Source: Pseudomonadota bacterium | GTDB lineage: Bacteria > Pseudomonadota > Alphaproteobacteria > Sphingomonadales > Sphingomonadaceae | Length of the DNA: 52,487 nucleotides | Direction of reading: 5' to 3' | Assembly: GCA_023416515.1 (NCBI GenBank) | Contig: JAEZHP010000146.1 | Coordinates: forward strand, 1 to 52,487 | Shown: piece after piece, positions 43,247 to 49,950 of the stretch | Numbering within the stretch: the first letter of the stretch is position 1 | How the letters are laid out: each line of letters starts with the position of its first letter | Notes under the pieces: model-generated | The model's database searches: none | The model's input: only the letters and a program-made list of their open reading frames with translations | What the model was told of the DNA's origin: nothing | Position numbers and translations under genes: made by a program

Positions 43247-44358
43247 TTCGGTTCCTCGGCTTCGATCTGATAGGGAATTTCGATGAGAACGCGGAAGCCC
43301 CCCGGCGTGTCCGGCCCGGCCGGAACACTTTGCGTCTCGAAGCGGTGGTTGTCGCCATAGGCCTGGGCGAGGCGGTCGCGGATGTTGGCGAGTCCGACCC
43401 CGGTCGAGGTGCCATGGAACTGGCCAAGATCGACCCCGGGCCCGGTGTCCGACACGGTGATCAGCACGCGGTCGATCACCCGCTTGCCCTCGATCGCGAT
43501 CTCCGCACCCTCCTCCTGCGGCGTTACGGCATATTTGATGGCATTCTCGACCAGCGGCTGAAGCAACAGCGACGGCAGCCGAGCGCGCTCGACCGACGGG
43601 TCGATCTCGAAGCGCGGCTGAAGCCGGTCTTCGAAGCGCATCTTCTCGATCTCGAGGTAGAGCTTCAGGGTCTCGACCTCCTGGGTCATCGTCACCATCC
43701 CGCTCGGCTCGTTGACCAGCGTGTAGCGAAGGAAGGAGGACAGGCGGGACAGCATCGCATTGGCCCGCTCCGTCTGCCGCAGCAGGACGAGCGTGGAAAT
43801 GGAGTTGAGCGTGTTGAACAGGAAGTGCGGGTTGAGCTGGTAGCGGAGCATGGCGAGCTGTGCCGACGAGGCCTGATGCTCGAGCCGGTTGAGCTGGCGG
43901 CTCTGCTCCTCGAGCAGAAGATAATAATTGATGCCGTAATAGAGGGACGACCAGGCGATCAGCAGGGTCACCGTAAGCAGGATCGCGCCGAGGAAGCGGA
44001 TCCCCTCGGGAGCGGCTCCGGGCGAGATGAAGGTGGAGTGGCTCCACGTCTCGATCGCCGAGAAGGCGCCGGCCGCGAGGAGAACGATCAGCACCGTCGC
44101 GACCCAGGTGACGAGCGGCTTGGCTCGGATCAGTCGCCGGTAAGCCGCGGCCATCAGCAAGGTGACCGAATAGCCAGTCGCGGTCAGAAGCGCGGTGTGA
44201 AGGACGTAGCTCCAGCCCATCGCATTGGCGATTCCGGACAGCGTCCGAAGCATGAAATAACCGCCCCAGCCGAGCGACTGAAGGATCCAGAAGGCGCGGT
44301 TCTTGTCCTTGAAGAAGGGCTGCCGCTGGAATCCCAGGGAATCCAGGCTTGCGGGCAT
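43243..44358 (-). CDS. LytS/YpdA-type sensor histidine kinase
   Basis: 371-aa membrane kinase of the His_kinase (PF06580) type. Four to five N-terminal helices (about residues 20-145) have no large periplasmic sensor, so the signal is probably sensed in the membrane. The H box is QLNPHFLFNTLN (H178), and the ATP-binding domain shows PLVENAIKYAV and GVGLANIRDRL. ATG 44358 has GGAGGG upstream; an in-frame TTG at 44433 has none. It lies 84 bases after the M16 peptidase and is coupled to the LytTR regulator. Confidence 0.9.
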   Translation of the reverse strand: MPASLDSLGFQRQPFFKDKNRAFWILQSLGWGGYFMLRTLSGIANAMGWSYVLHTALLTATGYSVTLLMAAAYRRLIRAKPLVTWVATVLIVLLAAGAFSAIETWSHSTFISPGAAPEGIRFLGAILLTVTLLIAWSSLYYGINYYLLLEEQSRQLNRLEHQASSAQLAMLRYQLNPHFLFNTLNSISTLVLLRQTERANAMLSRLSSFLRYTLVNEPSGMVTMTQEVETLKLYLEIEKMRFEDRLQPRFEIDPSVERARLPSLLLQPLVENAIKYAVTPQEEGAEIAIEGKRVIDRVLITVSDTGPGVDLGQFHGTSTGVGLANIRDRLAQAYGDNHRFETQSVPAGPDTPGGFRVLIEIPYQIEAEEPK

Positions 44359-44442
44359 CGACCCTCCGGTGGAGGTGGCGGCAGGCAATGCGCTAGCGGG
44401 CACCGCCGGCCTCTCTAGCGGCGCTCGCGCCAATGACCAAGA

Positions 44443-47283
44443 TCATTGCCGGGCCGGAAGGACGATGAGCGACCAATCGCCCTGCTCGGTGACGTAGCCG
44501 GCGACGGCGCGGCGCACCTCCTCCGGGGTCAAGGCGCGATAGTCGGCGAGGTAGGAACGCACCGCGGCGAGCTCGCGGGGATTGTCGGCGATGCTCTCGA
44601 TCGCCCCGAGCCAGTAGCTGTTGTTGGTGAGGTTGCGCTCGATTCCGCTGATCACGGGGTTCTGGGCGCGCTCGAACTCGTCTGCGGCGACCGGGCGCGC
44701 CGCGAGATCGGCGACGATCTCGCGGGCTGCCCGGAAGAAGGTCGGCACCCGCTCGGGCCGCACCTCGGCTGCCGCGTAGAAGACGCCCCAGTTGGGGAAG
44801 ACGTCGGAGCTCGCATGGGTGGCGCTCGGCGAATAGGTCGCGCCTTCGTCCTCGCGGAGCCGGTCGAACAGCCGCACTCGGAACATGTTCGCGGCCAGCG
44901 CGAGCGCCCGGCGGGCGCGCAGATTGTCGGGTCCGCCGACGGTCGACCAGCCAATGAGGGCGAAGGCCTGGCTCGGGTCGCCATTGTGCGTGAAGCGGCG
45001 CGGCTCGGGGTTGGGCTGCGGCGGCACGACGCGCGCCGGATCGGCCGGCGGCGGAGGAGTCGTGCGCACCGGCAAGGCGGCGATGCTCCGCCGAACCGCC
45101 TCGACCGCGGAGTCGAGGGTCACGTCGCCGACGATCACCGCGTGGACCGGCCCTTCGGCGAGGCGAGGCGCGAAGAAGGCCCGCATGTCGCCGAGCGTCG
45201 CCGAGGTGAGAGTCTCGCGCTCGACCGCACCCCAGCGCGGATCGCCGGAATAGAGAAGGCTCGGGATCTCCCGGCCGGCGCGCGCGGAAGCAGTCGCGAA
45301 CTGGAGGTCGTAGCTTTGCACCGCATTGGTCTGGAAACGGCCGAACAGCTCCGAATCCCAGCGCGGATGGGTGAGCTTGGTGGTGAGCAGACGAAGCTGG
45401 TCGGGCAGGTCCTCGGCGCTGGTCGAACCTGCGAGCACATAAGCGTCCTCGTCGACCGAGAAGGAAAGGCCGATCCGGCGGCCCGTGGTCAGCCGCTCGA
45501 GGCCGTCGAGATCGAGATCGGCAAGACCGGAGGGCGCGACGAGCCCGGCCGCCCAAGTCATCACCGGCCGAGCGGGATCGATGCCGGCACGCCCGCCGCC
45601 GAAGCGCAGGCGCACATGCACCCGCCCTTCCTCGAAACGGGTCGGCTTGAAGGTCAGCGTCGAGCCGTTCGCGAAGCGGACGATGGTAACGTCGAGGTCC
45701 TCGATCCGCTGGCGCGACACTTCGCGGCCCGGCGCAGGCAAGGCAGGCAGCGAATCGAAGCCGACGCTGCGCTCTTCCCCGCGCGCGGTCGGCTGGACCC
45801 GCTCCGCCGCCGCGAGCGCCGACACGAGAGACTGGTCGCCGCCCTCGACCGGCTCCGGCGAGAGCAGGAGCAGGCGCGGCTCTGCGCCTTCGAAGAGGGC
45901 GCGGGTCGCGGCTGCGATCCGCTCCGGGGTCATCTGAGGAGCGAATTCGTTGAACAAGGTCTGAGCCGTGCGCGCGGAGGTGACGACGTCGTGGTCGTCG
46001 ACAGCGTCGATGATTCGCGCTGCCCATTGCTGGGAAGTGACCGTCGGCTCGCCCTGGACCGCGGCCTGCGCGGCGGTCCGGATGTTGGTCAGCTCGCGCT
46101 CGATCTCAGCCGCGCTCGGCGGGCTTCGAAGAGCGTCGGCGACGATCCCGAAAGCCTCGTTCATCGCCTCGCGCCAGTGCCCGTTGCGGGCGGTGATGGC
46201 GAGCTGGGTGGTGTCGGCGGTACCGCGATTGCGGCTCACTCCGACGCCTGCGCTGATGAAGGCGGATTCGCCGCGGGCATGGCGCTCGAGTCGGCGGTTG
46301 AGGATGGTCGCGGCGAGCGATTCGGCCATCTGGTCGCGCTCATGCTCGCGGGTCGGCGGCTGGGGCTCGTAGGGGCGCGGCCAGACGATGGTCGCGCTGC
46401 TCGGAGCACCCGCATAGACGAGCGAAGCGACGCTTGAGGGGGGATCGGTGAGCCGGCCGAAATCCGGTTCCGCCGGGGCTTGGCCCTGGCCGCGCCAGCC
46501 GCCGAAACGCTGCTCGATCAGCTCGATCATCAGATCCGGATCGGAATCGCCGACCATGATCAGGGTGGCGCGCTCCGGCCGGTACCAGCGGCGGTAGAAA
46601 GCGCGGAGGCCTTCGGCGGTCGCGCCGCGAAGGGTCTCGTCGGTGCCGATCGTGTCGCGGCTGGCGAAGGTGAGGCCGTGGTGGAACAGGCCGCGCGCTG
46701 CCTCGCCGAGGCGGACGTTGAGCTCAGGCCGCCTTTCCTTCTCGGCGATGACGATCTGGCGCTCGGCGTCGACCGCGGCGGGATTGAACAGGGCCGAGGA
46801 CATCATGTCGGCGATGACGTTGAGGCTTCGATCGAGGCCGGAGCGATCGGCGTTTGGAAGGTCGAGCTGGTAGAAGGTCTGGGTGATTCCGGTGAAGGCG
46901 TTGGTGTCGCTTCCGAAGCTCGCGCCCAGTTGCTGCCAGATCTGGCGCGCCTCGCGGTCGGCGAAATTGGCGGTGCCGCGGAACAGCATATGCTCGACGA
47001 GGTGGGCCCAGCCGAGCTCGTTGGGCTGCTCGTGAAGCGATCCGGCGTCGATTCGAATGCGGATGGAGACCTGCCGCTCAGGCCGCGCATTGCGGCGCAC
47101 GGCGTAGCGAAGGCCGTTGGGCAGGGTGCCGAAGCGCCAGGCCGGGTCCGGCGGGATGTCGCTTCCCTGGTAGAGCCAGCCAGGCGGTGCAGGCGCTGGG
47201 GCGGGCGCAGGCGCCTGCTGCGCGGTGGCGGCTGTTGGAGCGAGAATCAGGAGGAGCGCGAGAGCGGCGGTACGCAGCGACAT
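44443..47283 (-). CDS. M16 family metallopeptidase (insulinase-like)
   Basis: 946-aa exported peptidase with a signal peptide (SLRTAALALLLILAPTAATAQQ). The inverted zinc motif is H94-L-V-E97-H98, with the third ligand in the AVDAERQIVIAEKER region. Two M16 repeats are present; the second half lacks the zinc site, as normal for this family. The start at 47283 is chosen to place the signal at the N-terminus; GTG 47301 is possible. It is divergent from the imuA promoter, sharing only 83 bases. Confidence 0.9.
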   Translation of the reverse strand: MSLRTAALALLLILAPTAATAQQAPAPAPAPAPPGWLYQGSDIPPDPAWRFGTLPNGLRYAVRRNARPERQVSIRIRIDAGSLHEQPNELGWAHLVEHMLFRGTANFADREARQIWQQLGASFGSDTNAFTGITQTFYQLDLPNADRSGLDRSLNVIADMMSSALFNPAAVDAERQIVIAEKERRPELNVRLGEAARGLFHHGLTFASRDTIGTDETLRGATAEGLRAFYRRWYRPERATLIMVGDSDPDLMIELIEQRFGGWRGQGQAPAEPDFGRLTDPPSSVASLVYAGAPSSATIVWPRPYEPQPPTREHERDQMAESLAATILNRRLERHARGESAFISAGVGVSRNRGTADTTQLAITARNGHWREAMNEAFGIVADALRSPPSAAEIERELTNIRTAAQAAVQGEPTVTSQQWAARIIDAVDDHDVVTSARTAQTLFNEFAPQMTPERIAAATRALFEGAEPRLLLLSPEPVEGGDQSLVSALAAAERVQPTARGEERSVGFDSLPALPAPGREVSRQRIEDLDVTIVRFANGSTLTFKPTRFEEGRVHVRLRFGGGRAGIDPARPVMTWAAGLVAPSGLADLDLDGLERLTTGRRIGLSFSVDEDAYVLAGSTSAEDLPDQLRLLTTKLTHPRWDSELFGRFQTNAVQSYDLQFATASARAGREIPSLLYSGDPRWGAVERETLTSATLGDMRAFFAPRLAEGPVHAVIVGDVTLDSAVEAVRRSIAALPVRTTPPPPADPARVVPPQPNPEPRRFTHNGDPSQAFALIGWSTVGGPDNLRARRALALAANMFRVRLFDRLREDEGATYSPSATHASSDVFPNWGVFYAAAEVRPERVPTFFRAAREIVADLAARPVAADEFERAQNPVISGIERNLTNNSYWLGAIESIADNPRELAAVRSYLADYRALTPEEVRRAVAGYVTEQGDWSLIVLPARQ

Positions 47284-47326
47284 CGTCCCAATGTGTTTCA
47301 CCGGGGGCGTAATGTCGAGCGGTCGC

Positions 47327-47355
47327 TTGACTCTATTGGATTAGAGCAGGAACAT
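47327..47355 (+). promoter_or_regulatory. Putative imu operon promoter overlapping the LexA box
   Basis: TTGACT (47327-47332) is a good -35; 17 bases later lies GAACAT (47350-47355), a poor -10 that overlaps the LexA site. Binding of LexA would block RNA polymerase. The predicted start would give a very short or near-leaderless imuA message. Confidence 0.4.
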
Positions 47356-47364
47356 AAAGCGAAC
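47350..47364 (+). promoter_or_regulatory. LexA (SOS) box of the imuA-imuB-dnaE2 operon
   Basis: GAACATAAAGCGAAC fits the alphaproteobacterial LexA consensus GAAC-N7-GAAC exactly (the reverse complement of GTTC-N7-GTTC). It ends two bases before the imuA ATG. Established knowledge: in alphaproteobacteria this operon is induced by DNA damage through LexA cleavage. Confidence 0.82.
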
Positions 47365-47366
47365 AA

Positions 47367-48155
47367 ATGAGTCGAGTCGCCATGCCTTCCGAATCCGCCA
47401 ACGCCAAACGCCTGGAGAGCCTGCGCGCGGAAGTGCGCCGGATCGAGGGACTTGGCTCGGCCTCCGCGGCGCACGTCCTGCCGCTCGGAGTCGCGGAAGT
47501 CGATGGCCGTCTCGCCGGCGGCGGGCTCGCGGCGCGGGCGCTTCACGAAGTCGCGGCGCGAAGCCCGGATCTTGCCGACGACGCTTCGGCGACCTTGTTC
47601 CTCGCCGGACTCGCCGGGCGCAAATCGCGGGCGGACGAGGATGGCCAGGTGCTTTGGGCGCTCGCCCGCCGCGACCTGTTCGCGCCCGGTCTCGCCGGCG
47701 CCGGCCTCGGCCCCGAGCGGCTTCTCTACGCCGAGTGCCGCAACGACGAGGAAGTGCTGGCGGTGATGGAGGAAGGGCTTCGCCACGGCAGCCTCAGCGC
47801 GGTGATCGGCGAGGTCGGGCGTTGCACGATGGCCTCGACCCGCCGACTCCAGCTCGCCGCCGAGGAAGGCGGGACGCTCGCGCTCATGCTTCGGCGCTGG
47901 AAGAAAGCGGGGCGCGACCCGCTCGCCGAGCCGTCGCCGGCGGTGACCCGCTGGCGGATCGGCTGCGCCCCGTCGGTGCCGCTGCCGGTCGAGGGCGTGG
48001 GCCGCGCCTGTCTCGCCGCCGAGCTCGCCCGCCAACGCGGCGGCGAGCCTCACTCATGGATACTGGAGGCCCCCGATGCCGAGGCTCGCCTCGCTCTATT
48101 TTCCCCACCTCGCCACCGACCGCATCAGGCGGAGCCGGCAAGGCGGGCGGCGTGA
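47367..48155 (+). CDS. imuA: ImuA, mutasome component
   Basis: 262-aa RecA-related protein (ImuA/SulA-like) of the imuA-imuB-dnaE2 mutagenesis cassette, which with ImuB brings DnaE2 to the clamp for damage bypass. It begins MSRVAMPSESANAKRLESLRAEV, and the conserved core includes HVLPLGVAEVDGRLAGGGL and the ALHEV stretch. ATG 47367 or 47382 could start it; neither has a strong ribosome site. Its 3' end overlaps imuB by 80 bases in another frame. It is directly behind the LexA box. Confidence 0.88.
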   Translation: MSRVAMPSESANAKRLESLRAEVRRIEGLGSASAAHVLPLGVAEVDGRLAGGGLAARALHEVAARSPDLADDASATLFLAGLAGRKSRADEDGQVLWALARRDLFAPGLAGAGLGPERLLYAECRNDEEVLAVMEEGLRHGSLSAVIGEVGRCTMASTRRLQLAAEEGGTLALMLRRWKKAGRDPLAEPSPAVTRWRIGCAPSVPLPVEGVGRACLAAELARQRGGEPHSWILEAPDAEARLALFSPPRHRPHQAEPARRAA

Positions 48156-49950
48156 CGTTGATCCTCATTCCCGCGAAGGCGGGAATTCAGCTGTCTTTGG
48201 AGGGCCGGAGGAAGAGAAGCTGGATTCCCGCTTTCGCGGGAATGACAAGGAGGGAAAGCCCACACACAACCTCTACCGGCTGAACGGGGGCAATTTGCCG
48301 CCGCCGGCACTTGGCAAGGCGATGGCCGAGAAGCCTGGCATCCGAATCGCCGACTGTTCCTGCCCAAACACCAGTGGCTGGCGGCCCGGCGCGCGCTGGG
48401 CAGGACAACCGGCCAAGCACGAATTGGGCCGGCGTGAAGAACCGGCGCCAGTCCCATTTTCCAAATCCTCCCAAGCACCGAGCCGGTCGACTGGATCCCT
48501 CCCCCAATCCGCGGAAGATTTGCTCGTCACCACCCACAAGGTCGGCAACCGCATCCTTCTCGCCGCTGCTTCTCCGGCCGCCCAGAGGCTTGGCCTCAAG
48601 CCCGGCATGCCGCTGACTCAAGCGCGGGTGCTGGTGCCCGGGCTGGACGTGCGCGAAGCGGAGCCGGAGAAGGACGCCCTCTTGCTCGATCGGCTGGCGT
48701 TGCGCGCAGCACGGCGCTGGACTCCGCGAGCCGCGGTCTCCGGCCCGGACGGGTTATGGCTCGACCTCAGCGGCGTCACGCATCTATTCGGGGGGGAGGA
48801 GCGGCTTTGCCGGATGATCCTGCGCAGCTGTGCCCGTCTCGGCCTTAAGGCGCGCATGGCGGTCGCGGGCACATTGGGCGCCGCTCATGCGCTCGCCCGC
48901 TTCGGCGGCGAACCCCTCACCCTCCTGCCCGAAGGTGCGGAAGCCGAAACGCTGGCCCCCTACCCGCTCGCGGCGCTTCGGTTGGAGGAGAATGTTCTGG
49001 CGACCGCCAGTCGGCTCGGTATCGACCGCATCGGCGAGTTGATCAGGATGCCGCGCGCGCCGCTCCAGCGCCGCTTTGGCAACAGCATGCTCCGGCGTCT
49101 CGATCAGGCGCTCGGCCGGATCGGCGAGCCTTTCGACCCGATCGTTCCCGAAGATCCGCCGAGCGTGCTGCTGCGCTTCCAGGAGCCGATCGGTAGCGCC
49201 GAGGCGATCGCGCAGGCGATCGGAGATGCAATGACGCAGCTCGTCGCCGCCCTTGGAAAGGCGGGTCTCGGCGTTCGTCTCCTGCGCCTCGTCTGCACAA
49301 GGGTCGACAATGCGCAGGAGGAAGCGCGGATCGGCACCGCCCGTGCCAGCCGGGACAATGGACACCTCATCCAGCTGCTCCTTCCCAAGATCGAGACGAT
49401 CGACCCCGGCTTCGGAATCGAACGGCTGGAGCTGATCGCCGCTCGAGTCGAGCCGCTCGGTGCGGAACCGGTGCCGAGCGAATTGTCCGGTACGAAGCCG
49501 GCGTCCGATTTTACGCAATTGATCGACCGTCTTGCCGGGCGTCTCGGTCCGCGGAGGCTCTATCGGATGAGCGCGATCGAGAGCGACGTGCCGGAGCGCA
49601 GCGTTCGCCGGGCCGGACCGCTTGCGTCCACCTGCGAGTGGCCCGATTGGCCGCGCCCAGCTCGCCTCCTCTCCCCTCCCGAGCCGCTCAACAGTGTCAT
49701 CGCTTTGCTTCCCGACCAGCCTCCGCGTCGATTCACTTGGCGTGGGCGATCCTATCGGGTCACGCGTGCAGACGGTCCCGAGCGTATCCACGGCGAATGG
49801 TGGCGCCGCCGCGCCGAGGCCGAAGCGGTGCGCGACTATTTCCAGGTCGAGGACGAGGACGGTCGCCGCTTCTGGGTCTTCCGAAAGGGTGATGGGGAGA
49901 ACCCAAGCACCGGCGACCTCAGCTGGTGGCTGCAGGGGATGATGGGGTGA
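48076..49950 (+). CDS. imuB: ImuB, inactive Y-family polymerase with in-frame palindromic insert
   Basis: 624-aa Y-family protein that bridges ImuA, DnaE2 and the beta clamp. ATG 48076 has GGAGG six bases upstream. After 18 conserved residues (MPRLASLYFPHLATDRIR) a segment (about 28-56) encodes a double palindromic repeat: HSREGGNS and SRFRGNDKE are the translations of the two arms. A further poorly conserved linker (to about residue 155) precedes the polymerase-like domain (GNRILLAAASPAAQRLGLKPG, then VSGPDGLWLDLSGVTHLFGGE). Catalytic acidic residues are missing, as in known ImuB. The stop overlaps the dnaE2 GTG (49947-49950). Confidence 0.85.
   Translation: MPRLASLYFPHLATDRIRRSRQGGRRDVDPHSREGGNSAVFGGPEEEKLDSRFRGNDKEGKPTHNLYRLNGGNLPPPALGKAMAEKPGIRIADCSCPNTSGWRPGARWAGQPAKHELGRREEPAPVPFSKSSQAPSRSTGSLPQSAEDLLVTTHKVGNRILLAAASPAAQRLGLKPGMPLTQARVLVPGLDVREAEPEKDALLLDRLALRAARRWTPRAAVSGPDGLWLDLSGVTHLFGGEERLCRMILRSCARLGLKARMAVAGTLGAAHALARFGGEPLTLLPEGAEAETLAPYPLAALRLEENVLATASRLGIDRIGELIRMPRAPLQRRFGNSMLRRLDQALGRIGEPFDPIVPEDPPSVLLRFQEPIGSAEAIAQAIGDAMTQLVAALGKAGLGVRLLRLVCTRVDNAQEEARIGTARASRDNGHLIQLLLPKIETIDPGFGIERLELIAARVEPLGAEPVPSELSGTKPASDFTQLIDRLAGRLGPRRLYRMSAIESDVPERSVRRAGPLASTCEWPDWPRPARLLSPPEPLNSVIALLPDQPPRRFTWRGRSYRVTRADGPERIHGEWWRRRAEAEAVRDYFQVEDEDGRRFWVFRKGDGENPSTGDLSWWLQGMMG
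48163..48246. repeat. Paired palindromic repeat (dRS3/REPIN-like) inside imuB
   Basis: Left core ATTCCCGCGAAGGCGGGAAT (48167-48186) and right core ATTCCCGCTTTCGCGGGAAT (48224-48243), each itself a palindrome of the type ATTCCC-N8-GGGAAT. They are inverted relative to each other across a 37-base spacer, like a REPIN. Flanking CTCATTCC and GGAATGAC ends are also inverted. The pattern resembles the 20-base Neisseria dRS3 core. The element length keeps the imuB frame open. Confidence 0.85.

Noticed and set aside
48163..48246. Frameshift or pseudogene reading of imuB
   Set aside because: The repeat keeps the frame and all later conserved segments are intact up to the dnaE2 overlap.
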